Of a DNA stretch of 64,000 bases, positions 24,616-35,387 are shown in pieces. How positions within the stretch are numbered: the first letter of the stretch is position 1; every line of letters starts with the position of its first letter. The position numbers and the translations under genes are program-made. Source of the DNA: Ardenticatenaceae bacterium (GTDB lineage Bacteria; Chloroflexota; Anaerolineae; Promineifilales; Promineifilaceae); NCBI GenBank assembly GCA_020634565.1, contig JACKBN010000020.1, positions 32,426 through 96,425 on the forward strand, read 5' to 3'. The notes beneath the pieces are model-generated. The model saw only the letters and a program-made list of their open reading frames with translations. It did no database searches and was not told the DNA's origin.

Positions 24616-25674
24616 TTACCCTTGCGGCACCGCATACAAATTTTCAGTTTCGATGGGTGATTGATGCGAACAGGCAACCAGCGCTGGCTGGGTGTGGACC
24701 GGTTTGTCTACCAAATGGATGTACTGGTTGGTTTTGGAACGCCACCAGATGCCGGGCAGATGGGCCATTTTTTCTTGCTTGGTTGTGTGGGCGCGGCGGC
24801 TGAAAACATCGTAATCGTGCGCTTCGATGTCGTCCAGGATGGCACGGTACAGTTCGGCGGCGGCGGCAATGGCGAAACGGCCGTTTTTACCCAACATAGC
24901 CACCCCTGGCAGCGCCTCCGCGTAAAGCTGCCGCGCCCGCCGAATCTGGAAGCGCATGAAGGCGCGCCAGCGGTGGTCGATAATGCCTGCGGCAATATCC
25001 TCTTCTGTCAGATTAAACATGCGTAATTCTTCAAGGGGGAGGTAGAGACGGCCGTTTTCCCAATCTTCCTGCACATCACGCAAAATATTGGTAAGTTGCA
25101 GCGCTACGCCCAGCTTAATGGCATAAGGAATCGCTTTGTGCCCGTCGTAACCCACAATGTGCATGGCCATCAGGCCCACTGTGGAGGCCACGCCATAGCA
25201 ATATTGGGCCAGCTCACTGAACGTTTCGTAACGGCTGTGAACCAGGTCAGATGTGACCCCGTCTAGCAACTGCTCCGCATAGCGGCGCGGAATGTTGAAA
25301 TTGGCGCGCGTATCGGCCCAGGCCAGCGCCACCAAATTGTAAATGGGGGGGTGATTAGCCAAACTTTCTTGCCGCCATTGCAAAATGCGCTGGTGCTGAT
25401 TTTCGCTTTCTTTGTCTACCAAATCATCACTAACGCGGCAAAAAGCGTACAAAGCACGCGCAGCTTGCCGTTGGTCTTTAGGAAGAAGTCCAGATGCCAA
25501 ATAAAACGTGCGGCTGTGATGTTTGGTGATGACGGCGCAATATTCATACGCTTGGGCCAGGTGTTCGCGGCCATTATAAACAGGCTCATTAATGCTCTCA
25601 TGATCCAGGGCGTGATGAGCTAAGCGCAGTAAACGTGTTTCCCAAACTGTTGGTTCTAAAGTTTCTAACGCCAT
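24616..25674 (-). CDS. crtB: Phytoene synthase
   Basis: 352 residues. The start is set at ATG 25672-25674 because AAGGAGG lies 5 nt before it; a TTG start 15 bp earlier would cover that ribosome site. Both prenyl-diphosphate/Mg motifs are present: YAFCRVSDDLVDKE and NILRDVQEDWENGRLYLP, with HSRTFYLASGLLPK before them. It condenses two geranylgeranyl diphosphates to phytoene. The C-terminal 50 residues (AAHTTKQEKMAHLPGIWWRSKT...) extend beyond the core. First gene of the carotenoid operon, with a good promoter upstream. Confidence 0.93.
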   Translation of the reverse strand: MALETLEPTVWETRLLRLAHHALDHESINEPVYNGREHLAQAYEYCAVITKHHSRTFYLASGLLPKDQRQAARALYAFCRVSDDLVDKESENQHQRILQWRQESLANHPPIYNLVALAWADTRANFNIPRRYAEQLLDGVTSDLVHSRYETFSELAQYCYGVASTVGLMAMHIVGYDGHKAIPYAIKLGVALQLTNILRDVQEDWENGRLYLPLEELRMFNLTEEDIAAGIIDHRWRAFMRFQIRRARQLYAEALPGVAMLGKNGRFAIAAAAELYRAILDDIEAHDYDVFSRRAHTTKQEKMAHLPGIWWRSKTNQYIHLVDKPVHTQPALVACSHQSPIETENLYAVPQG

Positions 25675-25768
25675 CTCTTCCTCCTTCAAAAACTGATTGC
25701 CTCAAAAATAAGTGCGCAAGTTGTCGGGGGCGTCTAAATAGAAAACAGCTTTTTAGAAGCTTGAGAAG

Positions 25769-25797
25769 ATGTTAGCCCACTCAATTTATTTTGTCAA
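25769..25797 (-). promoter_or_regulatory. Probable sigma-70 promoter of crtB
   Basis: On the minus strand TTGACA (25792-25797), a 17-nt spacer and TAACAT (25769-25774) lie about 95 nt upstream of crtB. The -35 context CCTTGACAAAA is identical to that of the promoter before the B12-photoreceptor gene (45330-45340), hinting at shared control. The 272-bp gap 25675-25946 has no other visible feature except one ACGGCCGT copy at 25930. Confidence 0.6.
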
Positions 25798-25946
25798 GGT
25801 ATTGTTTATATTTTGGATTGATTTTTGCGGTTTTCGGCCTAGTTCGCCTTGAATAGTTGTGCAAAACATGCGTTTGAACAGGTTTTGTAGAGCGTGCCTG
25901 GAAAATGTGCAGGTAGCAAATTGCCTCAAACGGCCGTTACAAATCC

Positions 25947-28067
<2,121 letters not shown>

Positions 28068-28106
28068 TTTTTTTAGTTAAAAGTAAAAAGTAACAAGTGG
28101 CACTTT

Positions 28107-29009
28107 TTACGCCTGAATTTTTGGTAATAAGTGGGCTACCACGTCGGCATCGTTTTGCGGAGTGGGGACATTGTTGAAAAGCTGCCATGTTTCGGTGTGG
28201 CTGGCGGTGGCGTCTGGTTCTAGCCGCACCAGCGGTGCGAGGCTTTCCAACTCCATGATCTCGTTGTTGGTGAACAGTTCAGCCGAACAGTTGCGGTCTG
28301 GATAGTTAGCCTGTGGATCGTGAGGCGGGAATGTTTTGAGGAAGAAACGGCCGTTGTGTACATATCCCAACCAACCCGGAAAATTGTCGCTGCCGATCTT
28401 TTGCGGTGTGGCTGCCTCTGGGTCTTGACGCAGCAAAATGAACTGCTCGCCCCAGGTCCAGCGTGGGTCCGCCATGTTGGTGTAGGCCCAGGTGACGAGG
28501 TTTCCGGTGGGCAGCAGGTTGCCTTCGTGACTGCCGCGCGGGGGAAGAGGGAATACGGCCGTTCCCCCCGTCGTCATCACCGAGAGCGCCCAAGGCGCCA
28601 GCTCTACAGCCCATGGATTCAGATTTTGCACGGTGTGCGTTAACGTGACTTTCGCCTCTTGCGGGTCAAGGGCAATGTCGATGATTTTTTGCATGCGTGT
28701 AGTGGTTTCTACGGGGGCGATGAAGCGGACAAACGCGCCATGATCTTCCACCGTGACCGGATTGTTATCCGGGTAGTATGTGCGCGGCTGCTGTTCAGGG
28801 GCCAGCCAGAAGCGGTGGCCACCATAGCTCTGCCATTCGGCATCCCCTGTGCGGCCAACCTGGCCCGCAAGTTCGGCAAAGATATTTTCTCCGCCGACAA
28901 AGCTGAAGTGAATAATGCGGGGGCCAACATCGGCCGTCACGACAAGTTCGATCTGTTGGTTGCTGAGCTGAATGCAGTTTTCCCAGCCGAGAAAGGATAT
29001 CTGTTTCAC
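28107..29009 (-). CDS. Galactose-mutarotase-like beta-sandwich protein (DUF4380-like), function unknown
   Basis: 300 residues. Opening pattern IELVVTADVGPRIIHFSFVGGENIFAE, then YGGHRFWLAPEQQPRTYYPDN and a later ELESLAPLVRLEPDATASHTETW are typical of the mutarotase-like carbohydrate-binding beta-supersandwich found in uncharacterised proteins of the aldose-1-epimerase superfamily. No catalytic residue set can be assigned. It is single, with a CAGAG-word repeat at 29033-29068 upstream. A sugar-binding role is an inference from fold only. Confidence 0.6.
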   Translation of the reverse strand: MKQISFLGWENCIQLSNQQIELVVTADVGPRIIHFSFVGGENIFAELAGQVGRTGDAEWQSYGGHRFWLAPEQQPRTYYPDNNPVTVEDHGAFVRFIAPVETTTRMQKIIDIALDPQEAKVTLTHTVQNLNPWAVELAPWALSVMTTGGTAVFPLPPRGSHEGNLLPTGNLVTWAYTNMADPRWTWGEQFILLRQDPEAATPQKIGSDNFPGWLGYVHNGRFFLKTFPPHDPQANYPDRNCSAELFTNNEIMELESLAPLVRLEPDATASHTETWQLFNNVPTPQNDADVVAHLLPKIQA

Positions 29010-29170
29010 ACTAACTCCTTGGAATCTTTTTTAGCGCAGAGTTACAGAGGTGCAGAGGTAAAAATGGGTGCTGCGTCTGTACCGCACCCGGAAATTTTAC
29101 TATGAATGGCGGGGAAATGCAGGAGAACGGCCGTAATCCCAAAATTCCCTTTTAAGCAACCGCCCCCTCA

Positions 29171-29426
29171 CTTGTCATTTCGAGGTCCTCCGAGAAATCC
29201 CATTCAAAATTCACCTAAAGTTACCTTCATTAAGTAAGCCATTCTCAATTTCACTCCCACCCCCAATCCTCACTTAAATCCTGCCATTTTGGGTTCATTC
29301 CACACGCGACGCCCTAAGTGCCGACGTAGAGGGTGCCGCTAAGGCTGCTCATGATGTAGAAGTAGTATTGTTTCATGGTTTGGGTGGCAGTTGATTGGGA
29401 TTTCTCCCGATGGTCGAAATGACAAG
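29171..29426. mobile_element. Decayed inverted-repeat element around a GIY-YIG nuclease relic
   Basis: The left arm 29171-29202 (CTTGTCATTTCGA, 9-nt core, AGAAATCCCA) and right arm 29396-29426 (TGGGATTTCT, 8-nt core, TCGAAATGACAAG) are inverted copies with different cores. Between them lies a truncated reading frame with the N-terminal motif of small GIY-YIG endonucleases. The arrangement suggests a mobile palindromic unit that once carried, or was mobilised with, this nuclease. The rest of the 479-bp gap 29010-29488 contains CAGAG words (29033-29068), one ACGGCCGT (29127) and TTGTCACC words (29457-29490). Confidence 0.5.
29270..29376 (-). pseudogene. GIY-YIG endonuclease fragment
   Basis: From ATG 29374-29376 the frame reads MKQYYFYIMSSLSGTLYVGT and then stops at 29314-29316. 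The start strongly resembles the opening of URI-type GIY-YIG nucleases (YxYIMxSxSGTLYVGV). Downstream, in another frame, RRVWNEPKMAGFK ends at a stop at 29270-29272; this resembles the next conserved block (RRVWEHK...GFT). About ten residues between the blocks and the whole C-terminal half are missing, so the gene is dead. Confidence 0.6.
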
Positions 29427-29488
29427 AGTGTGTTGTGTTGCTTTGAGTTTTTCGCTTACCAAAATCACCTTGTCACCCTGTCACCTTG

Positions 29489-31579
29489 TCACAAACGCTT
29501 CCGGCGCGAAACCCACACCCATACGCCCGCCAGTGCCAGCAGACCCGGCGTGAGGAAAATGCTAACCAATTGCAGCAGCGTGAGCTGGCTTTGGGTGATG
29601 GTCACCTGTCGCGGGATCGATTCGCGGGCGGAGAGTTGAATCGAGACGACGTCATCCACCAGCCAATTGGCAGCATTTTCAAAGAGGAAGCTATTGCCGC
29701 CCTGCTGAATGAAGCTGTTGCTTAGGAAATCGGTGTCGCCGAAGACGACGAGGCGGGCGCCGCTGGTGGTGTTGAGCGCGCTCAAGGCGACGGTCAGTTG
29801 GCCGGCAGCGTCTTCTGCGTCTGGGGAGACTTCACCGGCATTGATCATCTGCTCAAAGTTGGTTTCGCCCCAAGCCAGTTCGCTAGTGGTGATGAGATTT
29901 ACGGCCGTTACATCCCCCGGTAGTTCTGTCGCAATGGAGCGGGCCACGTTGAAAATGGTGCCAAACTGCGCCAAATCCTGAGTGATGGGGCTGTCACCGT
30001 ATTGTGCCCCGATGAACGTGAGGCCAATTGTTTGCCCCGCCTGCGCCAGCGAAGCGTCGATAATCAAGTCATTGCGCAGAGTGATGCCCCAGCTATCTTG
30101 CAGCCAGGCCAGCAGTCCGTCATCTTCGGCAGCGATGCGACCTTCGGTATCGACTGCGTCGCGGGCCAGGAAGAGGGCGCCGCCGCTGTCTACGTAGCGG
30201 GTGAGGGCGTCCAGTTCGGCAGCGGCCAGCGGGGCTTGCTGATCAATCAAGAAAACGGCGCTGGCGTCGGCTGGAACCTCGCCTTCGGTGAACAAATTGA
30301 GCGATTGGATGGTGAAGCCGCTTTCTTGCAGGAGGGTAACGGCCGTTCCAATCCCCTCTTCGCTAAAATCTTGCCAATCCCGCTCGCCGTGCCCCGTGAG
30401 GAAGTAGGCGATTTTGACAGTGGGATTGAGCGTGCGCACCAGGGCGGTATGCAAATCCCGGTCGGTGAGGGTGGACGCTTTGGCGAAGCTGCCATCATCA
30501 CGGGTAAAGACCAGCGTCCCAGCAAAAGAAAGATCATACTGCTCCGCCAGCAGCGGGTTTTCATTGGGATCGATAAACTCATAGCTGAGCTGGTCGCTGT
30601 ACGCCTGCATCGTTTGCAGGGCGGCTTCCGCCTGGCTTTGCTGCAAGGCGGTTTCGGCCGTGTAAAAACCGATAACGTGAATAGGCTCGTCTAAACTTTG
30701 CAGCAGCGTGACGGTTTCTGGCAGCGGGGTGAGGGCGTTGTCGGCGGTGGTATCGTAGCGCCAGCCAGGGTTTTGGAAGGTGAAGACGTAGAGCAGGCCG
30801 AAAATGGCGATCGTTCCCGCCAATTTTGCCCAATCCAATGTGGCCAATCGCCCCCGCTTGCTTTTGAGGATGAGCGTGGTGGCTAGCAGGAAAACGGCCG
30901 TTATCGCCACAAAATAGAGCCCATCCTTTGCCAGCAGCACGCCGCGGAAAAAGTTGTCTTGGTGGTTGGCCAGAGAGAGTTCGGTTAGGAGGGTAACGGC
31001 CGTTTCGCCCACAGCAAACGCCTGGGCCACAATGGTGAGCAGATACAGCAGCAGCGTGATGCCTAGCGCCACGATGAAGGCCACAATCTGGTTTTCCGTG
31101 AGCGCAGAGGCCAGCAGGCCAATGCCCAGCAGCGCTGCGCCGTAGAGCAGCACGCCCAGATAGGCGGACCAAATCGGGCCAGGGTCAGGATTGCCAAAGA
31201 TGAACAGAATGAGCGGAAACACAAAGGTGAGGGCGGCGGTAAGCGCGTAAAACAAGAATCCCGCCAAAAATTTGCCCAGCACCAGTTCGCCATCTCGGAT
31301 GGGTAGGGAGAGCAGCAGTTCCAGCGTGCCGCTGCGCTGCTCTTCGGCCAGCAGGCGCATGGTGAGTGCAGGCGTGGCAAACAGATAAAGGAAGGTGAAC
31401 AGTCCGAGCACGCTTTGTACGTCTAGCGGTAATACGCCGGGTTGGGTGGCATGAACGAACAGCTCGGAGGCAAAAATGTAGCCGGTTAGCAGTAGTAGTA
31501 CCACGCCAAAAACGTAGGCCAGCGGCTGGGCAAACAGGGCACCCAGTTCCCGCCGGGCAATTTGCCAGACGTTATGCAT
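29489..31579 (-). CDS. Fused GldF-like permease and GldG-like ABC exporter subunit
   Basis: 696 residues. Residues 1-250 are an ABC-2 type permease with about six helices (RRELGALFAQPLAYVFGVVLLLLTG, LLAEEQRSGTLELLLSLPI, the GldF pattern). A seventh helix near 258-275 leads into a GldG-type extracellular domain (DTTADNALTPLPETVTLLQSL, VKIAYFLTGHGERDW, LVVFGDTDFLSNSFI), and a C-terminal anchor (LLQLVSIFLTPGLLALAGVWVW plus RRKRL) closes it. In many bacteria GldF and GldG are separate; here they are one chain. With the ATPase downstream at 31637-32584 (upstream in transcription) it forms an exporter of unknown cargo. Confidence 0.82.
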   Translation of the reverse strand: MHNVWQIARRELGALFAQPLAYVFGVVLLLLTGYIFASELFVHATQPGVLPLDVQSVLGLFTFLYLFATPALTMRLLAEEQRSGTLELLLSLPIRDGELVLGKFLAGFLFYALTAALTFVFPLILFIFGNPDPGPIWSAYLGVLLYGAALLGIGLLASALTENQIVAFIVALGITLLLYLLTIVAQAFAVGETAVTLLTELSLANHQDNFFRGVLLAKDGLYFVAITAVFLLATTLILKSKRGRLATLDWAKLAGTIAIFGLLYVFTFQNPGWRYDTTADNALTPLPETVTLLQSLDEPIHVIGFYTAETALQQSQAEAALQTMQAYSDQLSYEFIDPNENPLLAEQYDLSFAGTLVFTRDDGSFAKASTLTDRDLHTALVRTLNPTVKIAYFLTGHGERDWQDFSEEGIGTAVTLLQESGFTIQSLNLFTEGEVPADASAVFLIDQQAPLAAAELDALTRYVDSGGALFLARDAVDTEGRIAAEDDGLLAWLQDSWGITLRNDLIIDASLAQAGQTIGLTFIGAQYGDSPITQDLAQFGTIFNVARSIATELPGDVTAVNLITTSELAWGETNFEQMINAGEVSPDAEDAAGQLTVALSALNTTSGARLVVFGDTDFLSNSFIQQGGNSFLFENAANWLVDDVVSIQLSARESIPRQVTITQSQLTLLQLVSIFLTPGLLALAGVWVWVSRRKRL

Positions 31580-31636
31580 TGGTGGCCTCGCGGGGGATTT
31601 TTAACGCAAAGGCGCAAAGGCGCAGCGGTGGGGTGT

Positions 31637-32584
31637 TCATGAGGGCACCTTGTTTTCTTCGAAGGGAATGGGGGCGGTTTGGGCTTCCTTGAGCTTTTCC
31701 AGGAAGAGGGTTTCCAGACTGAGCCGGTTGGTTTTCAGTTCGAGTAGGCCCCAATTTTGAGACACGGCCGTTTCGGCCACCAGTTGTTTCGTTTCATCTC
31801 GGCCGTCGAAGCTGAGCAGGAATTGGTTGGGGGTGTCGGGATAAACGGCCGTTACGCCCGCAATGCTTTGCAAAATGTCGTAGCTGTTTTCGGCTGGATT
31901 GGCTAGCTGGAGGGTGAGCTGGCTGCTGCCCTGTTTGATTTGGCTCATGGGTAGGTCGGCCTGAATACGGCCGTTCATCAACAAAATCACCCGGTTGCAT
32001 ACTTGCTCTACCTCGGCCAGCAGGTGCGTGCTTAGCAGCACCGTGCGCTGGCGGCCCACCGTGGCAATCAGTTGGCGAATGTCCACAATTTGCGCCGGGT
32101 CGAGGCCAATCGTTGGCTCATCGAGGATGAGTACATCTGGATCATGCAGCAGCGCTTGCGCCAGGCCGACACGCTGGCGCATCCCTTTAGACAGTTTGCC
32201 GATGAAGCTTTCGGCGCGGTCGAGCAAGCCGACCGCTTCCAGCACCTCGTCCACGCGGTCCCACACGTCGTCCAGCCGCCGCACCTGGCCGATAAAGTGC
32301 AGATAGCCTTCCACCGTCATCTCCGGGTAGAGGGGGACGGTTTCAGGCAGGTAGCCTAAATGCCGTCGTGCCTGCAAACTGTCATTGACGGTGTGGTGTC
32401 CGGCGATAAATGCTTCGCCAGCGCTGGGCGGCAGATAGCCGGTGAGCAGGCGCATGGTGGTGGTTTTGCCTGCGCCGTTTGGTCCCAGCAGCCCCACAAT
32501 CTCCCCCGGTTGGCAGGAGAAGGTGAGGTTGGAAACGGCCGTTTGGCCACCATATCGCTTGGTTAAGTTGTTTGCTTGAATCAT
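31637..32584 (-). CDS. GldA-like ABC transporter ATPase
   Basis: 315 residues from ATG 32582-32584 (MIQANNLTKRYGG); an ATG ten codons upstream is possible. Walker A GLLGPNGAGKTTT, Q-loop, signature LSKGMRQRVGLAQALLHDP, Walker B VLILDEPTIGLDPAQ and H-loop STHLLAEVEQ are present; the C-terminal 90 residues form the extra domain of the GldA/CcmA type. It drives the fused GldFG-like permease, whose gene starts 57 bp downstream after a CGCAAAGGCG-word repeat (31596-31625). Confidence 0.9.
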   Translation of the reverse strand: MIQANNLTKRYGGQTAVSNLTFSCQPGEIVGLLGPNGAGKTTTMRLLTGYLPPSAGEAFIAGHHTVNDSLQARRHLGYLPETVPLYPEMTVEGYLHFIGQVRRLDDVWDRVDEVLEAVGLLDRAESFIGKLSKGMRQRVGLAQALLHDPDVLILDEPTIGLDPAQIVDIRQLIATVGRQRTVLLSTHLLAEVEQVCNRVILLMNGRIQADLPMSQIKQGSSQLTLQLANPAENSYDILQSIAGVTAVYPDTPNQFLLSFDGRDETKQLVAETAVSQNWGLLELKTNRLSLETLFLEKLKEAQTAPIPFEENKVPS

Positions 32585-32784
32585 GCTCGGCTGGTCTGAT
32601 TGACTTTTTTGCACTGCTGCCTGCCTTCGATTTCCACTTTCTTGGAAGGATAATATCTGACTTTGCCAAGCTGCAAAGTTGGGCTGCGCCTAGATGGGCA
32701 AACATTACCCATTTTTTCATTTGTAAGGTTGTCTGAATAAAATCTGATAGTTCGGCAAACGGCCGTTCCCTTTATTCGACGCAC

Positions 32785-32804
32785 ATGAATCAGGCTGATA
32801 TAAT
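32785..32804 (+). promoter_or_regulatory. Extended -10 promoter for secG
   Basis: TGATATAAT (32796-32804) is an extended -10 element (TGnTATAAT), about 70 nt before the secG start. No good -35 lies at 17 nt, as is usual with extended -10 promoters. The 291-bp gap between the ATPase and secG otherwise holds one ACGGCCGT (32757) and no gene. Confidence 0.6.
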
Positions 32805-32875
32805 CCTCACTTGGTTTTTGCAGGGAGTAAGAGGCGACTTGTATCGCCTAAATTTAATCATAGAGGAAGAATTAG

Positions 32876-33130
32876 ATGAATTTGCAACCACTAGCGCCCT
32901 ATTTTGGGTTCGCTGAGATTATTTTGGCAATTGCTTTAACTGTATTGGTTTTGCTGCAAACAAAAGGGTCCGATTTAGGCGGCTTTTTTGGCGGCAGTGG
33001 TGATTCCAGCGGCAGCTTCCGTACGCGCCGCGGTGTCGAAGCAACGATGCATAAAGTAACGATTGCCTGTGCTGTGTTGTTCTTCATTTGCACCGTTTTT
33101 TCGTTTTTGGCCTGGGGTCAGGCAGTTTAA
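32876..33130 (+). CDS. secG: Preprotein translocase subunit SecG
   Basis: 84 residues: two hydrophobic helices (about 11-27, FAEIILAIALTVLVLLQ, and 60-80, VTIACAVLFFICTVFSFLAW) joined by the conserved SecG loop QTKGSDLGGFFGGSGDS...SFRTRRGVEATMHKVT. SecG joins SecYE and aids cycling of SecA. A ribosome site GAGGAAGAATTAG precedes the ATG. A terminator follows at 33198. The gene is monocistronic. Confidence 0.93.
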   Translation: MNLQPLAPYFGFAEIILAIALTVLVLLQTKGSDLGGFFGGSGDSSGSFRTRRGVEATMHKVTIACAVLFFICTVFSFLAWGQAV

Positions 33131-33197
33131 TTAAGTAATTCAGGTAGTTGTAATTATCTGCTTTATTTACTTGTAAACTTATCGTTTTGTAAGATGG

Positions 33198-33240
33198 AAA
33201 CGTGAACCGCTAGGGCAATTTGCCCTACGATTCACGTTTT
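33198..33240 (+). terminator. Rho-independent terminator after secG
   Basis: AAACGTGAA-CCGC-TAGGGCA, loop ATT, TGCCCTA-CGA-TTCACGTTT followed by TATTATTTAT: a two-part stem with a U-rich tail, 67 bp after the secG stop and just before the next gene's start at 33248. Confidence 0.8.
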
Positions 33241-33247
33241 ATTATTT

Positions 33248-34930
33248 ATGAAACTGCATTTACGTTGGCAACTGTTATTGGCGCTGGTGGGCTTTGGGCT
33301 TATTCTGGCGATACTTTCCTTCCAGGTGCAATCTGCTGGTTTGTGCACCACGCGGGTACCTTCCTCTGGTGGTGTTTTTGCCGAGGGAATGGTGGGTGCG
33401 CCGCAACACCTCAATCCGCTGCTAAGCGATGCATTCCCCGTAGACCAGGAATTGGTTAACCTGCTGTTTGATGGCCTGGTGCAGTACGATCATGCCGGGC
33501 GGTTCATTCCGGCTTTGGCTGAGAATTGGACGGTGAGTGAAGACGGCCGTTCCCTGCAATTTACCTTGCGCAGCGGCCTGGTCTGGCATGATGGTGAACC
33601 GCTGACCACGGCTGACGTCGCGTTTAGTTACGGCCTGCTGCAAAATGAGGCGTTTCCCGCAGCCGCGCCGGTGAAAGCATTGTGGCAAACGGTCACCATC
33701 AACGTGATTGATGAGCGCACCATAGAATTTGTGCTGGCAGAACCGTACGCGCCTTTCCTGGAAGCAACCATGCGGGGCATTGTTCCGGCCCATTTGCTGC
33801 AAGATGTGCCGCCAGCAGAATTGGCCCAACACTCCTTCAATCAGCAGCCGGTGGGCAGCGGTCCCTGGCGTATAGCTCCCGGGCAGGATTGGGCGGCAAC
33901 GCGCAGCTTGCGCCTGATTCCGAACCCGCTCTCCTGGCGTGAAGGGACACAAATTCCGGCGCTGGATTTCCGCTTTTATCCCGATGAAGAAAGCCTGCTC
34001 ACGGCTTTTGCCAATGGCGACATTCAGGCTATCAATTCGGTGTCGTACAACCTGCTGCCGGAAGTAACGGCCGTTCCCCAGGCGCGTCTTTTTACCACCG
34101 TGGCTCCGCAATACACGCAGCTCATCTTTAATCAGAGCGAAACGGGCTTTGATGCGCTTAAGTTAGCTGAAGTGCGGCGAGGATTGGCAGCGAGCATCAA
34201 CCGTGAGCAGCTGGTGGATCGGGCTTTGAATGGGCAGGGTGTGCCGTTAACCGGCCCGTATCTGCCAGACTCCTGGGCTAATGACCAGACTGTCTTTGCC
34301 GCAGCGGGGGTGAACGGCGCTAATGCCAATGAATTGTTGAACAGCGCGGGCTGGACGCTGCCCGAAGGCGCTTCTGTCCGTCAGGCGGATGGCGAATCGT
34401 TTGTGCTGCGGCTGCTGGCGCTGGATACGGCCGTTCAGCAGCAAGTAGCGCAAGAAGTAGCCGCACAATGGGCGCAGTTGGGTGTGGAAACTGTGATAGA
34501 AACGGCCGTTTCCATCACCGATTTGCGCGAAAAGCTGGCGGTCCGCGATTTTGACGTGGTTCTGGTAGACATCACGCCTTCGATTGATCCGGATCTGTAT
34601 GATTTCTGGAGCCAGGAAGCGATTATTCGCGGGCAAAATTATGGTGCCTGGAACAACCGTCGGGCTAGCGAGGCGCTGGAGGCGGCGCGGCAAACCTGGG
34701 CTGTGGGGGATAGACGGCCGTATTACAACACCTTCCTTAGCATTTATGCCGATCAGGTGCCTGCCGTGACTTTGTACCAGCACGTTTACACTTACGCGCT
34801 CAGCAGTGAAGTCAACCAGGCTGAAATCGGCCCCATTTACGAGCCGCGTGACCGGTATCAAACGTTTGCTAACTGGTTTTTGCTGTATCGAGATGTGACC
34901 ATTAGCTGTACAGAAGAAGCAGGTAGTTAA
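33248..34930 (+). CDS. Peptide/nickel-type ABC substrate-binding protein (family 5)
   Basis: 560 residues. An N-terminal export signal (LHLRWQLLLALVGFGLILAIL) precedes EGMVGAPQHLNPLLSDAFPVDQELVNLLFDGLVQYD, the family-5 signature; LAENWTVSEDGRSLQFTLRSGLVWHDGEPLTTADVAFSY is the second. Family members bind oligopeptides, nickel or glycosides outside the membrane. No DppBC-type permease or ATPase lies nearby, so it is an orphan binding protein or uses a distant transporter. The upstream neighbour SecG is separated by a terminator; downstream genes follow closely (16 bp, 6 bp) and may be co-transcribed. Confidence 0.87.
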   Translation: MKLHLRWQLLLALVGFGLILAILSFQVQSAGLCTTRVPSSGGVFAEGMVGAPQHLNPLLSDAFPVDQELVNLLFDGLVQYDHAGRFIPALAENWTVSEDGRSLQFTLRSGLVWHDGEPLTTADVAFSYGLLQNEAFPAAAPVKALWQTVTINVIDERTIEFVLAEPYAPFLEATMRGIVPAHLLQDVPPAELAQHSFNQQPVGSGPWRIAPGQDWAATRSLRLIPNPLSWREGTQIPALDFRFYPDEESLLTAFANGDIQAINSVSYNLLPEVTAVPQARLFTTVAPQYTQLIFNQSETGFDALKLAEVRRGLAASINREQLVDRALNGQGVPLTGPYLPDSWANDQTVFAAAGVNGANANELLNSAGWTLPEGASVRQADGESFVLRLLALDTAVQQQVAQEVAAQWAQLGVETVIETAVSITDLREKLAVRDFDVVLVDITPSIDPDLYDFWSQEAIIRGQNYGAWNNRRASEALEAARQTWAVGDRRPYYNTFLSIYADQVPAVTLYQHVYTYALSSEVNQAEIGPIYEPRDRYQTFANWFLLYRDVTISCTEEAGS

Positions 34931-34946
34931 ATTTACAGGAAAGAAT

Positions 34947-35381
34947 ATGAGTCGAATTGTTCATGTAGACAGCCCCACAAAAGTCCGCAACCGCAACATG
35001 CGCAGCATTGCTGAAATGCTGCGTCAGCTGATGCAAAAGCCGCAAATGGATGCCGAGGCGCGCGATATGGCGTCGATGATCACGCTGCTGCTGTGGGAAA
35101 TTGCCGATGGCGTGGAGCAGTCGGCCAAGGCGTGGGAAAAGCGGGATTACTGGATGAAGGCGGAGCGTTTTATCCGCGACTGGAAGTGGACGGCCGAAAT
35201 TGCGGCCAATCTGGAAGATGTGATCCGCAACGAGGCGTGGGATTTGGTGCCGGAATTAATGGCTGATCTGTATCCCAATTTCACCGGCATTCAAATCAAA
35301 ACGATGACGCGCAAAGCCTCTTTGTGGCAAGGCGCATACAAGAAATTGCTGTCTGACCCTCCGCGTGAATACCCCTGGTAA
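34947..35381 (+). CDS. Conserved hypothetical protein
   Basis: 144 residues, soluble, mostly helical (MRSIAEMLRQLMQKPQMDAEARDMASMITLLLWEIADG, SAKAWEKRDYWMKAERF). No family was recognised. A ribosome site (CAGGAAAGAAT) precedes the ATG. It lies 16 bp after the binding protein and 6 bp before the esterase. The W-rich C-terminal half (ERFIRDWKWTAEIAANLEDVI) looks like a folded core. Coding quality is high; function unknown. Confidence 0.7.
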   Translation: MSRIVHVDSPTKVRNRNMRSIAEMLRQLMQKPQMDAEARDMASMITLLLWEIADGVEQSAKAWEKRDYWMKAERFIRDWKWTAEIAANLEDVIRNEAWDLVPELMADLYPNFTGIQIKTMTRKASLWQGAYKKLLSDPPREYPW

Positions 35382-35387
35382 GATGAA

